A stretch of 64,000 bases of DNA from Bisgaardia hudsonensis (GCF_004345785.1 NZ_SLXI01000001.1:516711-580710); one strand, 5' to 3'; positions 7,611 through 15,480 are shown, numbered from the stretch's first letter. The notes: generated from the sequence alone by a model not told the origin. Numbers and translations are program-made.

Positions 7611-7635
7611 AACGCCCGTGAAACGGGCGTTTTTT
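7611..7635 (+). terminator. Rho-independent terminator of the 25-aa peptide gene
   Basis: The stem AACGCCCG (7611-7618) pairs with CGGGCGTT (7624-7631) around TGAAA and is followed by a T run. It ends exactly where the IS-like inverted repeat begins (7637). Confidence 0.85.
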
Positions 7636-7636
7636 C

Positions 7637-7686
7637 GGCTACCTTATAAAGGCCTAGTACTTCATATGCCCCTCAAGGAGCATGTG
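7637..7686 (+). repeat. Left 50-bp inverted repeat
   Basis: It matches the reverse complement of 8333-8382 at every base; identity stops at both edges. Confidence 0.9.
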
Positions 7687-7717
7687 AATTCTGACAACCG
7701 TTCAATAACTCTCTGGC

Positions 7718-8173
7718 TCACCCCTTAAAGGGATCAATATATTCTTTCTTCGATAAATTATCCTGAATCATATCTTCCTTTTCCTGATTTCGGATATATT
7801 CCTCTACAACTTTCGTATTTAAACCTACTGTACTTACATAATAGCCTTTCGCCCAAAAATTTCGGTTCCCATACTTATATTTTAGGTTTGCATGCCTTTC
7901 AAAAATCATTAACGATGACTTGCCTTTTAAATACCCCATAAAACTTTAGACCGACAATTTCGGAGGGATTTTGAGTAGCATATGAATATGATCTTTCATC
8001 GCATGGGCTTCTATTATTTCCACATTTTTGTAATTACATAATTGCCTCAATATTCTCCCTATATCCATTCGCAATTTTCCATAAATCGCCTTTCGTCTGA
8101 ACTTAGGAATAAAGACAATATGATACTTACAGTTCCATATAGTCTTTATTCCGGTATATAGAAGAAAAACAAT
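7718..8173 (-). pseudogene. tnpA: Decayed IS200-family TnpA (Y1 HUH transposase)
   Basis: The minus-strand frame reads WNCKYHIVFIPKFRRKAIYG, then the HUH motif in DHIHM, then PPKLSV, an in-frame TAA (7946-7948), and continues SFMGYLKGKSSLMIF to EEYIRNQE, which carries the expected catalytic Tyr. The protein matches IS200 TnpA nearly end to end. The TAA replaces a sense codon, probably TCA (Ser), through a single base change. No start codon is found before WNCKYH; the region upstream runs into a stop at 8174-8176. Transposase activity is therefore lost unless supplied in trans. Confidence 0.85.
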
Positions 8174-8332
8174 TTATGGCGTATTAGAGAATATAAAGAT
8201 TTACTGTATTTGTAGTAAATTATTACATTAACGATTTTTCTAATTGATTATTTAAAGCATACAATGCTGGATATTTTTCTCTATTCCTACTTACACAAAT
8301 TAATACAGATTTGCTCACACACTGCATCAATA

Positions 8333-8382
8333 CACATGCTCCTTGAGGGGCATATGAAGTACTAGGCCTTTATAAGGTAGCC
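8333..8382 (-). repeat. Right 50-bp inverted repeat
   Basis: Exact reverse complement of the left repeat at 7637-7686. The 300 bp from here to the recombinase gene hold no ORF I can support, only AT-rich DNA and a short palindrome. Confidence 0.9.
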
Positions 8383-8576
8383 TAAAATTGCCCATTCAAT
8401 GAGCGGATTGTTATGATAACTTAGCCTTTCTCATAAGCCCCATAATGTGTATATATCTACGCCTACCTTTTTTGAACTACAGTTAGGAAAAGTAATAGGC
8501 TGTATGTTTATATAGAAAGGTGAAATAAACCTAAGAATCATTTTTCCCCTGATGAGAATTAATTTTCCCAAGTTCT

Positions 8577-8599
8577 AAAAAACGAACGTTTTTTTGACA
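8577..8599 (+). promoter_or_regulatory. Palindrome and -35-like box upstream of the recombinase gene
   Basis: An A-run/T-run inverted repeat centred on CGAACG runs into TTGACA at 8594-8599; a weak -10 (AAATAT) follows 17 bp later. This could be the recombinase promoter or part of a resolution site. The evidence is only local. Confidence 0.25.
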
Positions 8600-8723
8600 C
8601 ATTTTGAAAAACAGAAAAATATTCATTTTTACCTGTATTTTCAGTTCAATAACTCAGTTTAAAAATCTATGTTCATAAACTCATTTGGATATTGAGTTTT
8701 TATACTATATAGGTGGAATTATT

Positions 8724-9311
8724 ATGTTAATTGGCTATGCTCGAGTTTCAACAGAAGAGCAAAATCTAGATCTTCAAATTGATGCACTTACCAAAGCAGG
8801 ATGTGAAAAGATATTTACAGATAAAGATTCTAGAACTTTATTTAATCGTTCTGGATTATTAGAGGCATTGGAATATTTAAGAAAGGGGGATACTTTAGTT
8901 ATCTGGAAATTAGACAGACTCGGAGGTCGAACAAAAAATCTGCTAGAGCTGTTTGATGTTCTGCAACAAAGGAATATCAATTTGAAAAGTATAAAGGATT
9001 CGATTGATACTGGCTCAGCAATTGGTAAATTATTTTTCCATTTTAGTTCTGCGTTAGCAGAATTTGAAGTTGATATGCTTAGAGAAAGGACACGTGCAGG
9101 TTTAGCAGCGGCAAGAGCACGTGGGCGATTAGGTGGAAGACCGAGATCTCTCAGTGAAATTCAAAAACAGCAAGCTTTTGATTTATATTACAGTAAAAAA
9201 CACAGCGTAGATAGTATCTGTAAAACTCTCTCTATATCCAAGGGAACATTTTACAATTACCTGAAAAAGGAAAAATCCTTAAACGGCAAAAAGATAAAGG
9301 AAAGCCCCTAA
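8724..9311 (+). CDS. Serine recombinase (resolvase/invertase family)
   Basis: The start is the ATG at 8724, after AGGTGG (8711-8716); the earlier ATG at 8685 has no ribosome binding site. The 195-aa product has the small serine recombinase layout: YARVST with catalytic Ser near residue 9, VIWKLDRLGG near residue 65, an ALAEFE...ERTRAGL helix E, a GRLGGRP linker and a C-terminal helix-turn-helix. Such enzymes resolve Tn3-type cointegrates or invert DNA. It lies 340 bp from the inverted-repeat element and just before the relaxase gene. Its natural substrate here is not known. Confidence 0.9.
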   Translation: MLIGYARVSTEEQNLDLQIDALTKAGCEKIFTDKDSRTLFNRSGLLEALEYLRKGDTLVIWKLDRLGGRTKNLLELFDVLQQRNINLKSIKDSIDTGSAIGKLFFHFSSALAEFEVDMLRERTRAGLAAARARGRLGGRPRSLSEIQKQQAFDLYYSKKHSVDSICKTLSISKGTFYNYLKKEKSLNGKKIKESP

Positions 9312-9353
9312 GGGCTTTTAAGGGTAATTTTTCCAAGGGGAAAGGTCTTACCC
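9301..9353 (+). terminator. Two hairpins between the recombinase and relaxase genes
   Basis: AAAGCCC-CTAA-GGGCTTT spans the recombinase stop codon (9301-9318). A second stem, GGGTAA (9322-9327) with TTACCC (9348-9353), encloses TTTCC/GGAAA. They may end the recombinase transcript or regulate the relaxase gene. Confidence 0.5.
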
Positions 9354-9409
9354 AAAAAGGCGAAAAGGCCAAAGGGCTAGTTCTTCAACAATATTATAGA
9401 GATTATGTT

Positions 9410-11320
9410 ATGTTGAAAATATTCAATAAATTTTTTAAAAAAGAACCATCATTATTACCAGGAACAGAGTTAGATACTCACTTAGTTCAGGATAAAGATG
9501 GTTGGATTTATCCTAAAAATGCAAATGAACTACTTAATACTAATTTACGCAGAAAATATCTTGGATTGCTTTGGCAACAAGTTTCTATGGATAGAAAGAT
9601 GTTCAATGTGCTTTACCAGAAACCAATAGAAAACTATGCTGAAATTGTACAATTATTACCAGCTTCAGAAGCTCATCATCATTCGCATATAGGTGGTATG
9701 CTTGATCATGGTTTAGAAGTTATTACTTTCTCAGCTAAATTGCGCCAGAGCTACGTTTTACCCCCAAATGCAGCCCCCGAAGATCAATCTAAACAACGTG
9801 ATGCTTGGACTGCAGCCACTATTTATATAGCTCTTGTGCATGATATTGGTAAGGTTATTACAGATGTTGAAATTATTTTGAAAGATGGTACAAGGTGGTT
9901 TGCATGGAATGGAATACCATCCCAGCCTTATAAATTTAAATATATTAAAGGTAGAGACTATGATTTTCATCCTGTTATAGGTAGCTTTCTTGCTAATCAA
10001 TTAATTCCTAAATCTGCGTTTGATTGGATTGCACAATTTCCTGAAGTCCTATCATCCTTAATGTATGCAATGGCGGGGCACTATGATAAGGCGGGATTAT
10101 TATCTGAAATCATACAAAAAGCTGATCAACATAGCGTTACAGTTGCCCTTGGTGGTGATGTAAATAAATTGGTACAACGCCCTGTTAATTCGCTTGCCAA
10201 GCAGTTGGTTATGGCATTGCGTTATTTATTGGAACATAAAATTAAGTTAAATACTCCTAAGGGACCTGCCGATGGTTGGTTTACAGAGGATGGATTGTGG
10301 TTAATGAGTAAGACTACAGCTGATAGTATTCGTGCTTACTTATTAGGGCAGGGTATCTCGGTACCTAAAGATAATGGAAAATTATTTGATGAAATGCAAT
10401 CATTAGGGATTGTTGAGGCAACTACTGAGGGGACAGCAATATGGCATTGTCGAATTCAAGCTGATTCAGGTTGGACTCCTCCTTCATCATTTACACTATT
10501 AAGAATTAAGCCTGAAGTCGCTTGGGAAAATATAAGTATTAGACCGCAGTACTTCGCAGGTAAAGTTAAAATAGAAGATAATTCACATGTAAATGAAAAT
10601 TTATCTAAGCCAGAGCAAGATGTTGTAGTACCAAAAAATACTCCGACATTAGAAGTAAAAAATATGCGGGCAGAAGCTAAACCAATTCATAAAATTGAAG
10701 AAAATACATCTTTAGTCGGAATGGAAAATGACTTAACAGAACAATTGCTAAGTATGTTTGATGTCAATATTAATGCTGAAACAGAGCAAAATAACACATA
10801 TATTGAACCAGTAATTGATAATATAGAACCAAGTAAGATTTGCATTGAAGCAGTCAATGATATAGAGAACGTAAAAAAACAGCCCAAATATAATTCTACG
10901 GCGATAACAGTTAAAGAAGATTCTCATTCAGGTAAAAAGTTTGTGGATTGGTTAAAGAAAGGAATTGCTCAGAATAAATTTGCAATTAGTAAAAATACTG
11001 CTAAATTACATATTGTTGAAGGTGCATTATTTCTTGTGTCTCCTGCTATATTTGAGCAATTTTTGCAAGAGAATGGATTATCCTACGATAAAGATTCTAT
11101 TACTAACTTACAATATAAATTTCAAGATTTGGGATTGCATACACCTAAAAATGTAATGATAAAAGGTAAGCCTGATAGTATAAATTTCTGGCGTTGTGCT
11201 GTAACTGGTCCAAGAAAAACTTCATATTTAACAGGATATTTGATAAAAGATACTAGTCTCTTTTTTGGAGACAAAGTTCTTTTAAATAATTTATGTCTAA
11301 CTTTGCAAAAAGAGGAATAG
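9410..11320 (+). CDS. traI: MobH-family conjugative relaxase (TraI)
   Basis: The 636-aa product begins like TraI/MobH relaxases of ICEs (LPGTELDTHLVQDKDGWIYP). It carries the His-rich motif AHHHSHIGGMLDHGLE near residue 88 and the HD-type LVHDIGK near residue 144. The C-terminal third (DSHSGKKFVDWLKKGI onward) matches the conserved TraI C-terminal domain, separated from the N-terminal part by an acidic linker. Relaxases nick oriT and pilot the strand during conjugation. It lies just upstream of the integrase, as in ICEHin1056-like elements. Confidence 0.88.
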   Translation: MLKIFNKFFKKEPSLLPGTELDTHLVQDKDGWIYPKNANELLNTNLRRKYLGLLWQQVSMDRKMFNVLYQKPIENYAEIVQLLPASEAHHHSHIGGMLDHGLEVITFSAKLRQSYVLPPNAAPEDQSKQRDAWTAATIYIALVHDIGKVITDVEIILKDGTRWFAWNGIPSQPYKFKYIKGRDYDFHPVIGSFLANQLIPKSAFDWIAQFPEVLSSLMYAMAGHYDKAGLLSEIIQKADQHSVTVALGGDVNKLVQRPVNSLAKQLVMALRYLLEHKIKLNTPKGPADGWFTEDGLWLMSKTTADSIRAYLLGQGISVPKDNGKLFDEMQSLGIVEATTEGTAIWHCRIQADSGWTPPSSFTLLRIKPEVAWENISIRPQYFAGKVKIEDNSHVNENLSKPEQDVVVPKNTPTLEVKNMRAEAKPIHKIEENTSLVGMENDLTEQLLSMFDVNINAETEQNNTYIEPVIDNIEPSKICIEAVNDIENVKKQPKYNSTAITVKEDSHSGKKFVDWLKKGIAQNKFAISKNTAKLHIVEGALFLVSPAIFEQFLQENGLSYDKDSITNLQYKFQDLGLHTPKNVMIKGKPDSINFWRCAVTGPRKTSYLTGYLIKDTSLFFGDKVLLNNLCLTLQKEE

Positions 11321-11324
11321 TTGT

Positions 11325-12243
11325 ATGAATAAATCAATATCTTTTAATGAACTATTAGAACAATTTTTTTTTCTATCGTAGTTATCTACGCCCTGAAACA
11401 AAGCGTAGTTATCAAAACGTAATTAATATTATTCAGAAAAGATTTTCTGATAAAATGGCTGAAAATATTAGTAATATCGACTTAATTATCTGGAGAAATG
11501 AGATTCTTAATGTAAAAATAAAGCCTGTTACCTGGAATAATTATGTCAGGCATTTAAAAGCTATCTATAATGTTGGTATTAGATACAATATTATTCATAT
11601 TCCAAGCAATCCATTTTATGGATTATTCATCAAAGAATCCAAACGTAAGAAAAAAACGTTATCAAAAGAGCAATTAGATAAATTAAGCTATACTTTAGAT
11701 GGAAATATTGAATTGCCTGAAATGTTAAAGCCAAGCTGGTTTATTAATTGTCTAGTAATGACATTACGCTGTACGGGAATTCGTCGTTCTCAACTGGTAC
11801 AACTACAAATACAAGATGTAGATCTTAGTCGTAAGATTATCTATATTTCTCCAGAAATTAACAAAAACCATGATTACCACATGGTTCCAATATCAGATAA
11901 TTTGTATCCTCACATAGAGCTTTTATTAGGGAAGTTAAAAGAGCGGAAACAACTATTAAATAGCCAATTATTCAATTTTAACTTATTTTCTATAGCTACT
12001 CGTAGGAGAGGGAAAAATATGAGTGTCAATCAGGTCACCCATATTTTTCGGTGTATATCTAATGTTGTTGGATTCACATCATCTCCGCATCGTTTCAGAC
12101 ATACAGTAGCAACCTCACTAATGAAAAATCCTGAAAATGTTTATGTTGTACAAAAATTGTTAGGACATAAAGATATTAGTGTTACATTAGGGTATATTGA
12201 GCATGATGTAGAAATGCTAAGAGATTCTGTAAATTTATTGTGA
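11325..12243 (+). pseudogene. int: Tyrosine-recombinase integrase with a frameshift in a T9 run
   Basis: The gene starts at ATG 11325, after AGAGGA, five bases beyond the relaxase stop. It reads MNKSISFNELLEQFFF and then hits TAG because of a nine-T run at 11364-11372. Removing one T continues as FYRSYLRPETKRSYQ and on to a complete protein of about 305 aa. The catalytic set is present: Arg in CTGIRRSQL, HRFRH, LLGHKDIS and the final Tyr in YIEHD. The break may be a real mutation, transcriptional slippage or a sequencing error. A protein starting at 11455 would lack much of the DNA-binding N-terminal domain. Confidence 0.85.
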
Positions 12244-12321
12244 CGTCTCAAATAAGGCGTTAATTAAAAGATAATAAGTTTCAGCGATCAATTGATGAAA
12301 TATTGATAGGAATTAATAAAA

Positions 12322-12450
12322 AATGAAGGGGAACATAAGTTCCCCATTACAACATGTTAATGTTAGCCGCGCCTAACAACCCAATTTTAATTTGGTTCGT
12401 ACAAGTACTCGGATCCCTGCATTTTAAATGACCGAGGGGACATTCTCCCA
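12322..12450. other. Highly structured non-coding segment downstream of int
   Basis: This stretch between convergent genes has several hairpins: GGGGAAC/GTTCCCC (12328-12345), GTTAG/CTAAC (12362-12377), a GTAC-AA-GTAC palindrome near 12400, and CTCGG/CCGAG (12408-12436) enclosing CATTTTAAATG. No ORF fits. It could be a small RNA, a terminator array or a DNA-processing site; I cannot choose. Confidence 0.4.
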
Positions 12451-12518
12451 GCCATTCACCCTTACACTATAAGGATGATATTTCTGTATTCTATAGAAAA
12501 AATAACTAATGTCAATAC

Positions 12519-13304
12519 TCATTTTTTAGTTTTAGGTAGAGGACCAAACAATGTTAATGCAGAAATTCTTGCATTAGGGTAAAGCTTTTTCAATATGTGT
12601 TTTGCGCTAGCTAGTGTTAGCCCAGATGTAAAAATATCATCAACTAGCACTATATTAGTAGGAGAATAATTCTCAAATATACTCGTGGTGCCCGATATTT
12701 TGTAAATAGGGAAAAGATAATGCCTATATTGAACTTTTACATTTTTGATACTGAGTGTTTCTTTATTTCTATTTAAAGCTGTTTTAATGATTTGTTTCTC
12801 TTTATCTGGAATAGCTTCATTTGAAGAAATTAGCTCAATTATCTCTCCTGGGGTCTTTTTAACAATATAGTTTTTAATATCGAGAATATTAATATTATAG
12901 ATCTTCCGTATTATTTTGGATATATCTAAAGGAATACTACAACTGGATGACATTGGAATAATGAGGTCAAAATTACATTTATCACCGAAATAATTTACAA
13001 TTGAGCGGCTAGCATAATCATATAATTCATCAATAGTATCTTTTTTAGTTGTAAGATTATCGCTATTTTTCATTGCATATAACATAGGGCAATTATCGCC
13101 AAGTGGTCGATTACGTGAACGACGAATAATTTCTCTCTGAATAATTGAATATAAATAGTCATCTTCCCATTGAGCACATTGAATTTGGGGCACATTAGTT
13201 TTGTTAGATATGGTTACAACATTGTTCTCTATTATAAACTTCATCGAATGCATTTCAGTAATCAAAAAATTAGGTAAAAGTATATCAGATATGTGGAGCA
13301 TCAT
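12519..13304 (-). CDS. Phosphoribosyltransferase-like protein at the ICE end
   Basis: The frame codes for up to 261 aa. Near residue 218 it has a type I phosphoribosyltransferase PRPP-loop motif, IVLVDDIFTSGLTLASA, typical of ComF or orotate PRTases. It lacks the zinc cysteines of ComF. The first ATG has no clear ribosome binding site, so the true start may be an internal Met such as residue 21. Codon use is AT-rich like the rest of the ICE. Its role is unknown; its place between int and att marks it as accessory. Confidence 0.6.
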   Translation of the reverse strand: MMLHISDILLPNFLITEMHSMKFIIENNVVTISNKTNVPQIQCAQWEDDYLYSIIQREIIRRSRNRPLGDNCPMLYAMKNSDNLTTKKDTIDELYDYASRSIVNYFGDKCNFDLIIPMSSSCSIPLDISKIIRKIYNINILDIKNYIVKKTPGEIIELISSNEAIPDKEKQIIKTALNRNKETLSIKNVKVQYRHYLFPIYKISGTTSIFENYSPTNIVLVDDIFTSGLTLASAKHILKKLYPNARISALTLFGPLPKTKK

Positions 13305-13440
13305 ACACTATGGGGTCATAAAATATTAGGAATGAGCCTTACACAATTTGATCATATTTTTACATTCAGACTTTACAAACATAAAAAAGCTATGTAAGAT
13401 TGGAAAAGTTGATTAAATAATCAATATAATGCCCTATTCA

Positions 13441-13463
13441 GGATGTATTGGCTAGGTACATCC
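13441..13463. repeat. 7-bp inverted repeat near the attachment site
   Basis: GGATGTA (13441-13447) and TACATCC (13457-13463) flank a 9-bp spacer, 50 bp before the att core. It could be an integrase or excisionase arm site. The surrounding 13305-13510 holds no gene. Confidence 0.35.
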
Positions 13464-13513
13464 AAGTAAGGGGAAATATTTTAGTGATTTACTAGAATAT
13501 CTTCCTACGCACT

Positions 13514-13571
13514 TGATTCAAAATCCGCCGCCCTTAAAAGCGTGCCGGTTCGAGTCCGGCCACTGGCACCA
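13514..13571 (+). other. ICE attachment site: 3' part of tRNA-Leu(CAA)
   Basis: The sequence from GATTCAAAATCCGC through the variable arm, the T arm (GCCGGTTCGAGTCCGGC) and GGCACCA is the 3' portion of a class II tRNA-Leu with anticodon CAA. The 5' half and a matching 5' anticodon stem are missing; the bases to the left are ICE sequence. This is the expected scar of integration into the 3' end of tRNA-Leu, with the restored full gene at the far, unseen end. Chromosomal genes begin immediately to the right. Confidence 0.85.
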
Positions 13572-13597
13572 ATAGCTAAATTCATTTCTACTTATGA

Positions 13598-13999
13598 TTA
13601 TTCCTCTTTAGTTAGATAGGTCAATACTTTGCATTGATGCACTTGATTGTTTGAACAGTTTTCCAAAGTAAGTAGGGTCTGTTTAATTTCCTGCAGTTGA
13701 TTTATTTTCAATTCTACATTTTTCAAGTGTTTGGCGACGAGATTGTCAGCATCGTGGCAACTGTTTTGAGGCTGATTTTGCAAATTACGCAATTGTTTGA
13801 TCTCTTGGATGCTAAAACCTAGAGAGCGACAAACTTTGATAAAATTGAGTTCTTGCAGGCTTTTATTAGTAAATAAACGATAGCCGTTTGCTCCTCGTTT
13901 GGGAGGAGTAAGAATACTGATAGATTCATAATATCGTATGGTTTCTGGCGACAATCCTGTTAATGTACTTAATTCTTTCTTTCTTAAAAATTGCTTCAT
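13598..13999 (-). CDS. MerR-family metal-responsive regulator (ZntR/CadR-like)
   Basis: The 133-aa product has the MerR N-terminal winged helix (LSTLTGLSPETIRYYES, then GYRLF) and a coiled-coil dimer helix. The cysteines sit where ZntR-type sensors bind Zn or Cd: one in NSCHDADNL and a pair in the C-terminal NCSNNQVHQC segment. It lies 16 bp after a cation-efflux gene in the same operon. MerR regulators twist promoters with 19-20 bp spacers, and such a promoter lies in front of the operon. Confidence 0.85.
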   Translation of the reverse strand: MKQFLRKKELSTLTGLSPETIRYYESISILTPPKRGANGYRLFTNKSLQELNFIKVCRSLGFSIQEIKQLRNLQNQPQNSCHDADNLVAKHLKNVELKINQLQEIKQTLLTLENCSNNQVHQCKVLTYLTKEE

Positions 14000-14015
14000 A
14001 TTGAGATATCCTCTA

Positions 14016-14645
14016 TTAGTGTCTGCAACAGATGTTTGGTTTAGTGCGTTGTGCTAATTCTTGATGAGCTTGTTTGATTATTTGGATACCGGAAGATAAT
14101 GCCAAATAACTCATAATTACAGCAACTACTAAATCGGGATAATAGGTTCGAGTTAGATAAACGCCATAAGAAGCAAATACCACAGCAATATTGCCTAAGG
14201 CATCATTACGAGAACACAACCATACACTTCGCATATTACTTTCACCATCACGAAACTGATATAGTATTACAGCAACTATCACATTAACTAACAACGCTAA
14301 TACACCCAAGATACCCATGTCACTATAACTGGGTAGCTGTCCTTGAAAGAATTGATACACAGTTAGACAGGTTACTAATCCGCCTAATACTATCATGGAA
14401 TATCCTTTTATAATAGAAGCTTTAGAACGGTAATAAATGCTCATGGGCAAAACAGTTAAACTGATACCATAATTGGCTGCATCACTAAAAAAATCAATAC
14501 TATCGGCAATCAATGAAACCGAGTCCGCCTTTATACCAGTAAATATTTCCATAATAAACATAGTGGCATTGAGTATTAAGGCTATCCATAAAATACGTTT
14601 GAAACGTGGAGTTTTAATGGTGGGAATATTGTGTAAACAAGCCAT
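14016..14645 (-). CDS. Cation diffusion facilitator family transporter
   Basis: The 209-aa protein has about six hydrophobic segments and the CDF signature region SLIADSIDFFSDAANY with metal-binding Asp residues. A second conserved block, CSRNDALGNIAV, aligns with the usual HxxxDxxGS motif, with Asp kept. The cytoplasmic C-terminal domain of YiiP-like CDFs is missing, so this is a short CDF form ending in CCRH, which could bind metal. Together with the downstream MerR gene it forms a metal export operon; the metal (Zn, Cd or other) is not determined. Confidence 0.8.
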   Translation of the reverse strand: MACLHNIPTIKTPRFKRILWIALILNATMFIMEIFTGIKADSVSLIADSIDFFSDAANYGISLTVLPMSIYYRSKASIIKGYSMIVLGGLVTCLTVYQFFQGQLPSYSDMGILGVLALLVNVIVAVILYQFRDGESNMRSVWLCSRNDALGNIAVVFASYGVYLTRTYYPDLVVAVIMSYLALSSGIQIIKQAHQELAQRTKPNICCRH

Positions 14646-14691
14646 AGGGATATCCTTTCTAAAGAATCATTCGAGTTTAAAGAATTATCCA

Positions 14692-14722
14692 AGCATAAAG
14701 CTTGTAGTAGATACAAAGTCAA
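14692..14722 (-). promoter_or_regulatory. MerR-type promoter with 19-bp spacer
   Basis: On the minus strand TTGACT (14717-14722) and TATGCT (14692-14697) are 19 bp apart. The spacer holds the dyad TTGTA-N5-TACAA. Overlong spacers with a centred dyad are the hallmark of MerR/ZntR targets, so the MerR gene downstream very likely controls its own operon. Confidence 0.75.
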
Positions 14723-14806
14723 CTCTAATATAATAAAAGATCTTTTCCCAATAAAAATGTATAATTAACCAGTTTTATTGATTATCAGTAAGAGATAGGT
14801 GGCGTT

Positions 14807-15430
14807 GTGAGTCAATTTTTTTATATACACCCTGAAAATCCGCAAGTGAGGTTAATTAATCAAGCAGTGGAAATTTTGAAAAATGGTGGGGTGATTGTTT
14901 ATCCAACAGATTCTGGTTATGCGTTAGGTTGTATGATTGGCGATAAGCATGCGATGGATCGGATTGTCACTATTCGTCAGCTCCCTGAGGGGCATAATTT
15001 TACTTTGGTTTGTAGTGATTTGTCGGAGTTGTCTAATTATTCTGTTGTAAATAATACGGCTTATCGCTTACTGAAAAATAATACACCGGGGCGTTATACT
15101 TTTATTTTGACTGCGACGAAAGAGTTGCCACGTCGTTTAATGACATCAAAACGAAAAACTATTGGTATTCGTGTACCTGATAATCAAATTGCATTAGATT
15201 TATTAAAAGCATTAGGCGAGCCGATTTTATCTTGTTCGTTAATGTTACCAGGGGAAGAATATGTAACGCAATCTGATCCTGAAGAAATTCGTGATCGTTT
15301 GGAAAAACAAGTTGATTTAATTATTCACGGTGGATATTTAGGTCAAGATCCGACAACGGTCGTTGATTTAACGGGCGACAGTCCTGTTATTTTGCGTGAA
15401 GGTAGTGGGGATATTACACCATTTGTGTAA
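14807..15430 (+). CDS. yciO: YciO, TsaC/YrdC/Sua5-like protein
   Basis: The 207-aa product contains the YrdC/Sua5 fold: IVYPTDSGYALGC near residue 30, a nucleotide-binding region with KRKTIGIRVPD near 120, and a C-terminal STV-like VVDLTGDSPVILREG. YciO is a paralogue of the tRNA threonylcarbamoyladenylate synthase TsaC. Translation appears to begin at GTG 14807. It lies upstream of rluB. Confidence 0.88.
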   Translation: MSQFFYIHPENPQVRLINQAVEILKNGGVIVYPTDSGYALGCMIGDKHAMDRIVTIRQLPEGHNFTLVCSDLSELSNYSVVNNTAYRLLKNNTPGRYTFILTATKELPRRLMTSKRKTIGIRVPDNQIALDLLKALGEPILSCSLMLPGEEYVTQSDPEEIRDRLEKQVDLIIHGGYLGQDPTTVVDLTGDSPVILREGSGDITPFV

Positions 15431-15480
15431 TCTACTATTTTTACTTTATTAGACGCTTGTGAAAGCGACAAGGAAAATTT

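Larger units (their letters stand above)
7637..8382. mobile_element. IS200-type remnant bounded by perfect 50-bp inverted repeats
   Basis: The 746-bp segment is close to IS200 size and contains one decayed IS200 TnpA gene. Its ends, 7637-7686 and 8333-8382, are exact reverse complements over 50 bp. Each end includes a foldable ATGCCCCT-CA-AGGAGCAT-type hairpin of the kind IS200/IS605 elements use for single-strand recognition. True IS200 elements do not have long terminal inverted repeats, so this may be a derived or non-autonomous element. It lies between the peptide terminator and the serine recombinase gene. Confidence 0.65.

Noticed and set aside
7519..7635. Amino-acid-operon attenuator reading of the 25-codon ORF and its hairpin
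   Set aside because: No run of one regulatory amino acid and no biosynthetic gene follows the hairpin. Not fully excluded, since the IS-like insertion could have separated it from its target.
9758..10000. Minus-strand ORF of 80 codons inside traI
   Set aside because: It lies wholly in a well-supported relaxase gene and has no ribosome binding site or recognisable motif.
12362..12388. GTTAG/GCCTAAC motifs resembling an integron attC site
   Set aside because: No matching partner core site at proper spacing and no integron integrase; the motif is more simply one hairpin in a structured region.
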